Shown here piece after piece: positions 32,750-45,478 of a stretch of DNA of 64,000 nt. Source of the DNA: Sipunculus nudus (taxonomy: Eukaryota > Annelida > Sipuncula > Golfingiida > Sipunculidae). The position numbers were made by a program, and so were the translations under genes. Location of the stretch: the NCBI GenBank assembly GCA_026874595.1, contig CM049313.1:52005659-52069658 (forward strand). The letters run 5' to 3'. Position 1 is the stretch's first letter; every line of letters starts with the position of its first letter. The notes beneath the pieces were generated by a model. The model was not told the origin of the DNA and did not search any database. It saw only the letters and a list, made by a program, of their open reading frames with translations.

Positions 32750-33760
32750 TCTTTAATGTTAAAAGAACTATATATGATCAGAAACCGACTTGAAAGCCAA
32801 CTGAAATGGAACCAATACTATAATACTCTTACATATATTAGTAGAAACGAACCCGTGGTACAATCACTTGCATTTTCAACCATGGAAGCATATTTTACAG
32901 AGTGTCTCAATCGGGATGCCTGCAGCATTGTGTGGAAGTCCGAACGAGTCCCTCCCAAAAACGCAGAGGACCCCAAGATAACATTATTAACTATCGGCCT
33001 ATTTTTGTCCTTCCTCATATCGCATTCGTACTAGGAAAGGTTCACTATGGTCAAATTTTTCAACACTCAGATTGGCATAACATTTTAACTCGTGATCAGT
33101 CAGATTTATTTTTAATATCACTCTTCAAGTATCTCAAACTTCAAGTTTACATAAAAGTTGTGGGCACTTGGCTGAAAGCAACAGATACTGAATGTTTCAC
33201 AGAGGCTTGCTTTTTCAGTAACGTTTGCAAGAATAAAACCTAGGAATATTTGCCGAATAAGTGAAAGCAATCGCATGGAATATATGGAATTCCTAAGAAG
33301 GCAGATTTCAAGTTTGATAATAATATGTGTTCAATCAATATTAAAAAAAAAATCTCTTCATTCTCATTTTTCTCTTCCGATCCCGTTTATTGGAATTTTT
33401 TATCTTTATATAACAGCGTTGGAACAGTCCATGAAACAGTCTAACAATATCATGTACTTAGGGTCAGCCCCTCGGCATCAAATCAGTTAAACAAAAACAC
33501 ATCCTTGTGTTAAAAACGGATCAGTAACTTGTGACCGTCCTATATGACCGACAGTTTCTCTAATATTCACAAAGTCTATCATTATGACACGTAATAACTA
33601 TTCCAATAAATCACATGTACCAAAACCTCGCACAGACTACTTAAATAAATCATTTATATGCCGTGGCCCTAGTTTGAAGAAAACTTTAATTGACTCTCGG
33701 AGAAATTACCCCTTCTTAATTGTCTTTAAAATGATCATTTAAGTGGTTGAAACCTCATGT
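32750..33760 (+). pseudogene. LINE RT and 3' end relic (CR1/Jockey-like)
   Basis: Broken non-LTR retrotransposon. In one frame (32902-33243) INYRPIFVLPHIAFVLGKVH and HNILTRDQSDLF match the first RT blocks (NYRPIS.LP; ILT..QSGF), and TWLKATDTECFTEACFF resembles the following finger/palm segment. The central palm with the YADD box is missing. At 33570-33740 the typical C-terminal tail occurs: YDTRNNYSNKSHVPKPRTDY and LNKSFICRGPSL, ending FKMII and a stop. So an internal deletion joined RT start and 3' end. Truncated and inactive. Confidence 0.75.
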
Positions 33761-36700
33761 GTGTCTTTAGTCTTATTATTATGTCATTTATTATATTTCA
33801 TGTTTTTCTTTTATATTTTCTGGTTATGTTATTTATCATGTCAAGGTTACGTATTTATATATTAAATATCATGCCTTCCTGTATCATTTTGTCGTAAGCC
33901 ACTTTTTTTCATAGGACCATTGTTCTTGATTGTCCAATGTATAAACTATATTTTCTAACAAAGCCATGTGGAGATGAGAATTTCAGATCTTGTCTGAATG
34001 GGATAACTGTTTTAATGTTTAAATGCATATGAGAAGGTTGAAGGAATTCTGGATCTGGACTCTAGTTTCACAATGACATAATAGCGTATTTTAGATCAAC
34101 GCAAGTTCTTCACCAGATCCAACAAGATTCTTGACAGAATGGCCAAGGGATTACATACCCGAAGTACGTGACAGACAAGGCTATGCTTATAGGGGCAAAA
34201 ACTAACCATGCTATCAAAGCAGATGATTGCCCATACTGAGCGATGACGAACTCAGAATGCACTATATCTTGGTAACAGATCAGTGAAAGATGTCTGGAAG
34301 ACCACCAAATCAAACCAAAGAAATAAATATATACGAGAAATGTGTATTCCTGGGAATGCAAGCATCCGCTATATTGGGGATCCCTACTTTTGGATGCTCC
34401 TAAACCCGTGTTTGGATTCTCTTATTCGACCCATATTCACAGTTTTTTTTCGTGTATACGTGGTTGTACATTTGTTGATCCTTGGAATTCATTTCCATTC
34501 CAAGATCTATCGATTCTTCTTCGGATTCCTCAAATGCCTGAAAATTGCATGCGTAAGTTATCTTGAGCTGAAATACACGAACACATACACGCACGAACGG
34601 TGATGAACGCATACTCTCCTGGCGAAGGCAATGACCTGTTCAATGATAAATCGATTATCTCTGACAGACTACCGGAATTTGTCGGCAGCCAGTTTCATTA
34701 TTTGATTAGCGCGACCTAACTCCAGGCCGGAACTTTTTTACAGCGTCTGACCCAGAGCACGTTTTTCGCAGAAATAACTCACACTAACTGAGGATGATCT
34801 CCACGGAAAAGTTTTGTACTCTGGAATTGAGTAGACAGTATTTTCCGGTCTCTCAGAATCAAACAAAGGGATTTCTATATATATGTCTCGCAATTACCAG
34901 GGTCTGATAACCCTCCACGTGAACATGTTGATGACCTAGAGAGCATTTTCAAATGGAAAATGTGTAGGCGCTGGCCAATATTGGTTAGGGTCCCGGTCCT
35001 CCTCAAACAACGTTTTTTTTTTAATTAAAATAACACCATGTTTATGCTTTAACGTTGTATTTCAACATCAAAATGAAGAGAATGCATCTTTATCGCCAAA
35101 ATTAATTTTTTTTGTCGGGCATACAGTGTTGAGGGACACGCAAAAGACTTAGGGAGGGAGGCGAATATGGGTTGATGATTTTATATTTCTCTATCAATAT
35201 TATTGTTAAAAAAAACTTGGGGCTGACGTTTTTAGATCTATGAGGTCTAACAGGCCACATATTTTTTTCTGATATTCAGTTTAGACCTTTACCCTATTTT
35301 CAAAGTTATTAACTCCGATTCTTCATTTCTCGTCATGTCGTTTTCATTCAAAACAATTTGTTAATTGCTACTGTTACATATATTAATCACACGAGCTGCA
35401 TATTCCTGGTAGCTGAGCAACATGGTCCAACGGTAACTATTTGGCTTTGCTGTGCCTACGTTGAATGTCTTTCTTGTTTCTGGCAGGTGGGGAAAACTCG
35501 AACAGAATCTTTAACATTTTATGATGGTGCATGGAACATACATCTTTCCGTTTAATGTGTACCAGTGGTCATATCTGCAGTCATTTGACATACAATTTGT
35601 GTATCATATATATTCAAATTTAAAGGTGCCCATTCCCCTACCTTCTTGAAGGGTGTATGAATTTGTTTATCAACAACATGTTTGTAACCAAAGCAGTGTT
35701 GATAAACGGGAAAAAAAAACATGTATCCTAATGTGGTAGGTTGGATGTATGTGAAAGTAGAAAGGTCACATGTTGCAAAACGCCATTTGCAAAGCTCTGC
35801 CTTAAATGACTTGCTGCCGGATGCCCATGTTGAATTTGTTTTGATTATTTTTGCGGGCACCCACATATTATAATCACGTTGGTATTAACAACACAAACAG
35901 CCTGTGTGCGGTCAAGTCCACCTTTTCTTGGCTAATTTTATAAAATCTCCAAGGGATTACCTTTAGTTTATAAAGGTCAGATAGGTGATTAGGGCCCCTG
36001 TAATCTAATATAATTATGCCATTACAATATAAATGAAACTGTACATTTGTTCCCATCCGTCACATATTATTTTTACCTGTTTTGATATTGCTATCGTCCC
36101 AGTTTTTTTAAGTATATAAGAACCTGAACTTTTTATTTGCGTAGTATTTGAAGTTTAACATTTCAAAGTAATAATGTCACGTCGGCTACCCTTCCTCTGA
36201 GCTACTGGTTCTCTCCATACTGGTAGCTTAAATAGCAGCTAGATAATGGCATCAAGTATGCGACGTCAGAAGCAATCTCAAACGACTATCATGATGAGGG
36301 AAAAACTGAGGGAGACGACCTTGCCTGGGCGTCAGTATTTATGTTGCTACTTAAATACGTAAGGAAATCCGTAATCCCATTGACCGATAGACATAAACAC
36401 ATTGCTGGTTCCAATCACGAACAATGGAATGGTCAGAGAGCCGTCAATTATTTTTTTTTTATATTTTGCCACCAATTAGCAGTTCCTGTCAGATAAGTTA
36501 CAGGGAGAGCAAATATGGAGGCTCTAAGCAGGAGCAATTTAAAGTCTCATCACCTGTACCAACTCGGCCAGGCTATAAGAGCAAATCCTGGAGCATAGTA
36601 TGATGATTTGAAAACCGCAAAACCAGTTCGTGTTTATAAAAGAAATCAAATAAAAACGGAATGTTTTACTGGGCTCTCTTACGTATGCTTCACATATATT

Positions 36701-37050
36701 TAGGTCTCAACTAGAATTTATTGAGATGGATGTAATGCAAAGACAAAAAAAAACCTAACAATCTTTGGTTTTCACGAATTCAGTGTCTTTAAAGGCTGTC
36801 TGCAGGAACTTTATAAATATAGAATTGTATAAAATGTAATAAATCGAATCGAAATATGCTAGAGTTAACTGTGGATTGCTTGGCCTTGCGTTCCATTGGA
36901 AGTTTCAAAGATGTAGAATTCTCCATAATGGTCTGTAGGGCATGTATTGCTGCCTCCATATGCATGGAAACTGTACATAACAAAGTATCGATTGATTTGA
37001 AGATAGTGAAATACTTGCAGATACACTGAACAACATAAGCATGATAACCA
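33761..37050. other. Unannotated stretch
   Basis: Begins with what is probably LINE 3' untranslated sequence. Frames of up to 106 residues (34283-34603, and a 104-residue one on the minus strand at 35552-35866) show no domain I recognise. Could contain diverged exons, but I find no supporting splice pattern or motif. Confidence 0.4.
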
Positions 37051-37052
37051 GG

Positions 37053-37053
37053 G

Positions 37054-37095
<42 letters not shown>
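37053..37095. repeat. (AT)n microsatellite
   Basis: AT-dinucleotide run with one CAT interruption, directly next to the end of the minus-strand TRIM LTR. Confidence 0.9.
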
Positions 37096-37098
37096 GAG

Positions 37099-37502
37099 TT
37101 TTTACGAAGACAAATAAATGAGGAGAAAATCCTGGGCCGATCCGGAAGTCGAACCCAGGTGGTTGGTGCACAAGTCCGGCGAACCAACCGCTTCGCTAGC
37201 AAAGCAAGCTTCACTAGCGAGACAGTTCGGTCCGCTTTTATGTCACCCCGTAACACACCCCCTCTTTAGAGCGTTCTGCTATCAGAATAAGACTAATTAT
37301 TCCAGGAATCACACTTTGGTGAGCTTATTCCCTGGGCCACAGAGTTTAACCGCCACGTTAGACGAGCCCCCATAGTGTTACGAAACCTAATATAAACAGA
37401 TCACGTATGCGTGATGAACACAAATTTTGTAATGGAGACAAAACAAATCAGATTCTGTAACACTAGGCAGCAGGAAATGTCTAGGGGAATGAATAATGCC
37501 AA
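37099..37502 (-). mobile_element. Chimeric element: Gmr1-family LTR end + TRIM
   Basis: Read on the minus strand: 37502-37376 is the last ~125 bases of the large Gmr1-family LTR (acatttcctgctgcctag ... ttaggtttcgtaaca). Three bases later comes the primer site TGGGGGCTCGTC (37372-37361), then the ~120-base TRIM interior ending in a purine tract (aaagagggggtg), then a TRIM LTR (37255-37099) from TGTTACGGGG to cttcgtaaaa. So two different LTR families flank one internal region. The downstream LTR keeps the tRNA-like block. The upstream LTR is truncated at its 5' side by the repeat array at 37498. Confidence 0.8.
37376..37502 (-). repeat. Fragment of large Gmr1-family LTR (3' end)
   Basis: Matches 13878-13983 and 982-1088 in reverse orientation, including cctagtgttacagaatctg and cacgcatacgtgatctg. 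Only the U5-side end is present. Confidence 0.85.
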
Positions 37503-40500
37503 TGTGAAAAAGATATGCTCAGAAAAATATATTCCAACAGTATTAATTTTTTTTGTTTAAGTACTGTTTATTGACCATATATATAATTTTGTTAAGTGCC
37601 ATAATAACAATACCAAAAAGGAATAATTATAAGGGGCTATTCCTTTGTTCCCGACTGCAATTCGAATGCAGTTGTTCTGCCACTCACCTGGTGAACCCGT
37701 GTTTCTGAACCATGACAATGTTTACATGAAACGTGCACATATGTACGAACGAATGATTAATAGATTCTTGCGGGGTTTAAAGGCCGCAAGAGATTGAGGA
37801 CCCTTAGAAGTGTATGCAACACCCACCCCCCCCCCCCCCCGAAAGGGTTATCTTTTGAAAAAAAAAATTTAAACAACCCATAAATCGGCCGAACTATTAA
37901 AAACCTGGTTATCATGAAAAGATACTTCTGAATGTATAAAAATCAACATACCTGTAAACCTATAAAACGGTGATCGTGTAAAGGGTCTCAGCTCTTTGTG
38001 TCCACTCAACGGAAAAGTGCTACCTCTTTAAAGATTCATGTGGACATGTGTTCCGGGCCTGAATTTAAAATCTTTCTTCCTTTTGACAGAGGGTTTAGTG
38101 GGGATTTCAGGTCGCCTCCTGAAAAAGCATAACAGGCGAAAAAATGTTTTGCTGAACATTTTTAGAGGGTTAGGGTAAAGACGTATATCAATAGTCCATT
38201 TCATATTGGAGGTAATACGAATCACCACAATATATATTTTCTTATTAACCATTATGACCAAGGATCACGCCTTTGTCCCCGTGTGGAAGCAACCCATTCG
38301 TATTTATTTGTTCTGCCTCTCGCAAGGTGAACAAATATATGTGAACCCCTACCCCCCCCCCTCCCCCCAGCCCTACCCTCATGCAACTCGAATGATAATT
38401 AAGTTGTGGGACTTCTGTTTAAAAAAAAAATTCATAAAACACGACTAGGCCGAACTTTTGAAACCATTGTTTTCATGGAAAGTTATTAAAATAAATAAAA
38501 ATCAACAAACCTGTAACCCATAAATAATTTGTCATACGGTGGTCAGATCACTGGACTCAATGCCCAGAATTGACCAAACTGAAAAGCCCTCGCATTGAAA
38601 GCGGTCATGTGGTTCTTTGAGAGAGAAAATTCCTTTAGAGTCGTGAAAATGGATATGGGGATCAATTGGGATAAATGTGGACCCGCGTGACCGCGTATTG
38701 CACGGCAATGCTTTTGGGCAGGACATGCGCGCTGGCCACGGTCTTAACAGGCCAGTGAAATCCTCGAGGCGCCTCCTGAAAAAGCGTCACAGGACCTTGC
38801 AGCACAAAAGAAATAGGGACACATAATGGGGGAATGTTAAAATTATTAATTATTCAGCTTATTGGGCATAATCCCGCAAAATAAAACATACTTGTCCTGG
38901 AAGAGCACTACACCGATACGTGTGCCGAATTTGAAGAGTCAAATCAGAACGGAAGCAGGTAAACCGTGGTCTAGAAAAAACCGAACTCCGTATTAATTAT
39001 ATAGACTAGCTGCTCCCGTGGAAAATCCACGGCTCTATCTGTATATTTTTGTAATGAGATGATAGGAACCAAACGACGCATATTTTAATTCTAAGGTTTT
39101 TGCAGGAACTTTTGTCATGTGTTTCACCTATATGATATAATGATTTCTTCTTCTAGATTTCTCCAGGAACATCATCCCCAAAATATCAACATAGAAAGAA
39201 AAATTATTCTGTTCTGTCTCACAAAAATATTTTTTTGGGAAGAGACGTGAGGCATATAAAGGGTGTTCGAATTTTTAAGTTAGAAGTTTTTTCCCGATAA
39301 ACAACAGAGGTCCGACAGCTTCATTGCTTGGGAAATATCGTAGGTGTAATGAATGTATAAAGAAGCATTCTACCGTGATATAATATGAAAGATGTTTTGT
39401 ATTATTTAAAGCTCAAGCGACATCGTCAAACACGATGTTTATTCAGTGTTGTCAGTTGAGAGTATAGTCTAAGGCATGTTAAAAGACACAAGCGTTATTG
39501 GTAAACACATATATATGTCGTTGGTCTCTTGTACGCGAAACGTATAGCTGCCAATGTGAAAAAGATAGGCATAGAAAAATATATTCCAACAGTATAAAAT
39601 TTTTGGTTCAAGTACTGTTAACTGTTATGGAATAGGCACGTCTGATGCAAAATTGCAAAATCTCCCAGATAAAAAGAAAGCAGGTTGATCTATTTCGATG
39701 AAAGCATTTAGCAAAGAAACCACTTCAGCCTTGGTTCCTTGCATTGTATTTCAGCAAATTAACGCAAAATGTAATATACAGATTTTGCTGAAATTTTGTA
39801 GAGAGGTAGAGTGAAACTGCATCCGTAATCCATTACATTTTTGAAGGTAATCGGAATCACCATAATATATTTTTTCTTAAGTTCCATTAACACAATTCCA
39901 CAAATTAATAATTATAAGGGCCTATTGTCTCCGAGTATGCAATTCGTATGCATTTGTTCTGCCACTCGCCTGGTGAACCCCTGTTTCTGAACCATGACGA
40001 TGTTTTACAAAAAACGTGCACGTATAAACGAATGACTGATTAGTAGATTCTGGCGGGGGTTTCAAAGTCCCCAAGAGATTGAGGACCCTTAGAAGTGTGT
40101 GCAATCCCCTGGGCTTCCTTTTGAAAAGAAAAACCTTTTTCAAACAATCCATAAATCGGCCGAACTAATAAAACCGTGGTTATCATGGAAAGATACTTCT
40201 GAATGTATAAAAATCAACATACCTGTAAACCTATAAAACGGTGATCGTGTAAAGGGCCTCAGCTCTTTGTGTCCAATCAACGGAAAAGTGCTCCCTATTA
40301 AATTATTCATGTGGACATGAGTTACGTGATTGAATTTAAATCTTGACTTCCTTTTTACAGAGTAAAATTCCTTAACATTTGATATAATGGAAATGGGGTC
40401 TAGTTTGGATTACAGGTCGCCTCCTGAAAAAGCGTGACAGACGAAAATTTTTTTTGCTGAACATTTGTAGAGGGTTAGGGTAAAGACATATCAATAGTCC

Positions 40501-40800
40501 ATTTCATTTTGGAGGTAATACGAATCACCACAATATATATTTTCTTATAAACTATTATGACAAAGGACAATTACTTTGTGGAAGCCACCCATTCGTATTT
40601 ATTTGTTCTGCCACTCGCAAGGTGAACAAATATATGTTAACCCTTCCCCCCCCCCCCGACCCAAACCTCACCCAATCCGAATGATATTTAAGTTGTGGGG
40701 CCCTTTTTGAAAAAAAAACTTCATAAAACACATGACCTTGCCAAACATTTGAAACCATGGTTATCATGGAAAGATATTTTTGAATTCATAAAAAATCAAC
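37498..40800. repeat. Degenerate tandem duplication, four ~640 bp units
   Basis: Four units are marked by the anchor gttctgcc(a)ctcgc...ggtgaac at about 37673, 38310, 39954 and 40603 (spacing about 640 within each pair, about 1640 between pairs). Other shared words are cctgtaaacctataaaacggtgatcgtg (split over two quotes: cctgtaaacctataaaacgg and tgatcgtg), cgcctcctgaaaaagc, and agagggttagggtaaagac. Unit pairs 37498-38800 and 39551-40800 are themselves duplicates; the start gccaatgtgaaaaagata recurs at 39551. C tracts interrupt the units at variable length. Non-coding; class unknown. Confidence 0.75.
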
Positions 40801-43800
40801 ATAAATATTTATCGCTCAACCTTGGTGCGTGATAGGAGGAATTTAATAGAGAAAAAAAGCAGTGGCCTTTTTTGTTTATTTTGGAGGGGATTTATATATA
40901 TATATGTGTTTGTGAGAAATGCTTGGCAGGTGGCGATATCTGTAGTCATTCATATGCCGTAAATTTATATACCCCCCCCCCCCTTGTTTTGCTGGAACAA
41001 AATAAAAGTGCAGGAGTTAAGCTTAAATATGACGTATCACAGATACCAAACACTCCATAGAAAACAATTTTCTCTTGCCGCCAAAATGTGCACCTTATAT
41101 GATAATATATAGGGCCGGCCTGTTAAAAAGTGTAGGTATCATATCAAGCCACTGTTACCGTATTGTCATTGTTAATTGTATTTTACGTTATTTATACATT
41201 TATAAACTTTAGTTCCCAACATGCCCCTTAGGCTGAAAGCTAATATTGTCTGAATTGATTCCGATGAATAAATGTGTTTAAATTATATGATTATTTATAA
41301 TAATAATACACCAAATTAAATTTATTAATTTATTGATAAATAAACGATTTTGACTCGCATGCAGCCGCTCAAACATTTTCTTCAAAGCATTAAATAATAA
41401 ATTTTCGATAAAATTACGACTTTATAGGAAAGGATTTAACGTGTTCAGCAATCGCCCTCTTGCAGTAATTCCTGGGATAAAATGTATGAGAAACCATCCG
41501 GCTTAAGCGGCAATGGGTCCATTTATGAGTATCATTGTTGCCCGAAGTTGCATATTAGACTGTTATACATTTGTCATCTAATTCTTAATAAATTGGTACA
41601 CTGAAACAAATCCTTAATCCTTAGCATTATGTTTGGAGTTAATTATACCACTTTCGAGAATAAGGATGAAATAGCAAACTAGTAAAAAAATTGACGGAAC
41701 CCTATGGGCTCAAGGTTTTCCACTAGATCGGAAAGATGCAGGGTTTCACAAACATCAGCCTGTTCTGGCGCCTCCTGTTACTTGTGGAATACACTCTCTG
41801 GCTGTTCTTTATTCATAATAACGGAAAATAATATCACTTGGCTCTCCCTAAAGGGCATAAAAATCATGTTGTGTGAGCAATGATATTTTGAGCTCTCTCG
41901 AACTGATATATTTCACGCAACAATATTTCAATTTTAATGGAACCCTTCCAGTTTCTGCCCGGCAGTCATTAATAATTGAACAGCTGTTCACTGAATTGTA
42001 TTATTATCATCCATATGTTTCTGTGTGCGTGATATTTTTTATACGCTTGTCTGTGGATTCGAGAGTCTCAGCCTTATGATGATAAGTAATTAACGGTTTC
42101 TCAGGCGAGTCTGATAGGGGAGGGAGGTCAAATGTACCCAAAGCATTTGCAAATTGAATTCGCATTAATAACATGTGGTAGCCACACACATCTCTGAATT
42201 TCCAGGGGTATGCAAGTGCGTGAATCGAAGAATTTTCTGTGACGGCAGTTCGTTTTGCAATACCCCAATGATAATATAATAAGCTACAAATCTATGTGAA
42301 AATGAATCGCTTAAAGGTGGTAAGAAAGAAATAAAACAGTTCTAACATTAGGGTGTATAGGATGTTGGAATAGCTTTTCCTTGAAGATTGAAGTTTTCAC
42401 AATTTATTCGTTTATACTTAAACTTCTCATACTATGACCGTGTATCTAAGGTACGTAATTTTATTGAAAGCTTTGTATATATGTACTTACACTCGAGTCG
42501 GTTAATAAGGACTCGGGTTTCGACTCATTGGTCCTGGACTCTGATAGTGGGAACTCGACTGCATCAATGTTTAAAATGAGCATGGACTTGTCATCCCGGG
42601 GTTTAAAACCCCTTTTATAAGAGGCCGACGATATGAATCATATTTTAGGCTTATTTCATTCTAGAAAATCAACTCCCATTGTACAGAATAAATAGTGCAT
42701 CTGGTCAAAAGATAACGAAATATTGACATAAAGATGTCTGTGTCGGGCCATTTTTCAATAACAGCTTTTGATTCACCGAAATAAAAACAGAAGTTACACA
42801 TGTTTCTTTTTTGGTCACACTTTATTACAGGTTGTAGTTGATAATGCTACTTGCTCCATCTGCTAGGAATCTTCGTAACTAAATTTTGGAACTATCAGGC
42901 ACACCTGAAGGAGTTTGGACCTCACTACCAAATTTCAGTGGCTCACCACGAGTGTTGTTTTCAAATTTCATCAATATTAACATTCAAAAACACAGTTTTT
43001 AACCCAGAACTGATTTTCAAACCAATAATTAATCAATAATTAATGTATACCCTGCCTGTAAGCTGTTGTATCTCGGCTAATCAGGGAAAAGAGGCAAAAA
43101 AAATGCCTCATGGAGTGATTTGAATTGGGAGACCGTCACGTACCGGATGAACTGGTGTGTATGGTTCATATGCCAGAATTGGTTGCGTATGAAGCTGATC
43201 GAAATGTTAGAGCCAGCTATTCCCGAACCTTTTTGTATAATGTATGTGATTCCTGGGATACTCCGCGTACATATAGATTATTTCGCATCAAACATCCAAC
43301 GATTGGTCAAGAAAAAATGCAAACATCGATATTTAGTTACCGATCGATACAAAAGGCGGGGTATTTTGCTTCTTTAATTGTGAAAAACAAAGTGTGTTTC
43401 AATTCCTTAAAAGGGGAATTCGATCAAAACTAAATTTAGTACCTTTTCCATACCTTAATAACTTTCTATACGGGAATTGTGTACCACGACACAAATTAAC
43501 AGTATTACCAAGGAATTGGTCTTCATATAAAAATAAATGATTCACGTTAGGAGCGGCAACAATATTTTTGGAACAATATTTTTCGGCCTAAAAGCGACTT
43601 AACACTGTGATATTTGGAATTCTGTTTGTTCAAGGTAGATTCTACAGATGGCGCCAAGTTACGCGTCGAGCTCCCCCTCGGCAATTATTATACTGCAACA
43701 CCTGACCACTCAGACCTAAAGCGTGTTAAACATTGTTAGCTCACCTTTTAGCTCAGCCATGGCACGTGGCTGTTAGTAGATTTTTTCAGGTCGGACGAAT

Positions 43801-45043
43801 TCTCACAAATTATATGCGTTTACCTTGTGCCAATGGCATGAAAAGCAATGTAAATCTGTTGATTTGGTTATTGTATAAAGTAAATGACACAAAAGGTAAA
43901 TACAAATTTAGAATAACTGCTACTGTTATAATTTTGTTTTCAAGTATAAAATATCAAGTTAGGTTTTATTATTTCGAATACGTCCTCACGCGATTATTTG
44001 TATCAATCATAATATTCATTACAATAGTCACCGCTATCACTATAGACGCCGCATCCAGGAACAATTACTGGAATAAAGGTCACAAAGGTAAAACATTGAG
44101 GCATTTTATTTCCCTTCTTCAGAAGCAAGTCCGTCCCAGCTTTATATTATAATTTTAAAAATTTTATAAATTTCGGGCGCAAATTTCAGAAGTCAAATGA
44201 GTTATCATTCTTGTCATTTAGAGTTCATCCTTACGTCATCATAATTTTAAACTTTGTGTTTAAGTGTGAAATGTCAAGGACTTTTTTTTATTTTTGGCTG
44301 TTATCCATCTGTAGTTCATCGATTACTTCAATACCCTTATTCATTACTTTCCTTATTTAGTACTAAGGGCATCAATGGAAGGGACCAAATAGAAAGATAC
44401 AAAAGCAAGTTGATTATGGCATAACTTTGGTTGGTAATTTGTCAAAGAATTGAATTAGATTAGTTATTAGTTGGTTGATTGCTTAGATAGATGGCAGGTG
44501 TCTAGCAATTCAATTGCTATCGTTCACCCGGTGGCAGGATCGATATTCATGGATGTTATTTCAATAATCTTTTTTTGCAGTAGCAGTAGGAAGCACAAGG
44601 AACACTACATCTGATACAAGGAGCAGTTATATACACTCCAAGTAGCACGGCAGTATGACCGTTATATGAAAACTAAAACACTGAACATAATGATTTCTCC
44701 TTCACACATAACAGCAACACCGCAGAGCTCTTAAAAGGCCAATGACTTGTACGCTCAAATATGATCAGGATGTATCCATGTCCTCGTTTCCTGCTTCTAT
44801 AGTAAAGCTTTATATAACAATATACATGATGTGCGAAACTGCTACCACAAATATGAAATCATCATATAACTCATGTTCAATGAAGAAGCATTAAGCTCCC
44901 ATTCAGCTAAAAGTAAAAGTTCCCCTCATCGCAGTGAGAAACAGTGTTTTTTTCGCAGAAAGTTTCCTTGTCACATTGAATTTGTTTGTATGATCAACTC
45001 AGCTGCATGCTGTTCTTATCGTTCACTGATGGCACCACCTTGG
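40801..45043. other. Unannotated stretch
   Basis: C tract at about 40972-40983. Two overlapping + frames of 85 and 102 residues at 43120-43433, and a 139-residue hydrophobic frame at 43733-44152, have no recognisable domain. I leave them uncalled. A diverged relative of the MITE at 45052 lies near 42489-42567. Confidence 0.4.
42489..42567. repeat. Remnant related to the actcgag-type MITE
   Basis: Contains actcgagtcgg, gactcgggtttcgactc and gaactcgactgcatca, words of the kind that fill the ends of 45052-45474. No intact terminal inverted repeats. Confidence 0.35.
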
Positions 45044-45051
45044 AAATCGGG

Positions 45052-45474
45052 CAGTGATGTAAGACTGGAGTCCGGACTCGAGTCTACTCTATTTACCGAC
45101 TAGGTATTGTACACGGAAGGACTCGATAAATCAGGTCGAGTCAATCTTAAGTCCAATAGAAAAAAAATCGTATTATAAAGATATGTACGTTTGCGAACTA
45201 CTAATAAGACATAACAAACTAGTAATACTATGCCAACTATATACTAAACTTTGCTCATCATCGGGAGCTATAAATGTAATTAACCAGTGAAGATAAAGCA
45301 TGTCCGAACTAACATAAAATGTACATGATAATCTGAAATTTCCATTTTAGAGATCTCGGGTTCCAAAGGAAAAAAAGGAGAAAGCTGGAACTGGACCGCA
45401 TGGACTTGGATTCGAGTGGCCTTGACTCGGACTTGCACTCGGACTTAGATTATCTGGACTCGATAACATCACTG
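45052..45474. mobile_element. hAT-like MITE
   Basis: Ends CAGTGATGT (45052-45060) and ACATCACTG (45466-45474) are perfect 9-base inverted repeats. Subterminal words ggactcgagtc / gactcggacttg recur in opposite orientation near each end. The flanking octamers AAATCGGG (45044-45051) and TAATCAGG (45475-45482) agree at 6 of 8 bases, consistent with a decayed 8-base duplication as made by hAT transposases. Interior non-coding. Confidence 0.65.
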
Positions 45475-45478
45475 TAAT

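Noticed and set aside
34283-34603. 106-residue frame overlapping a 74-residue one
   Set aside because: Overlapping frames in different phases, no motif; considered a decayed element but no RT or transposase block could be found.
43120-43433. Two overlapping + frames of 85 and 102 residues
   Set aside because: Both cannot be coding, neither shows a known motif; possible exon remnant but unsupported.
43733-44152. 139-residue hydrophobic frame
   Set aside because: Longest unassigned frame outside elements, but no recognisable family, AT-rich composition, and no neighbouring exons.
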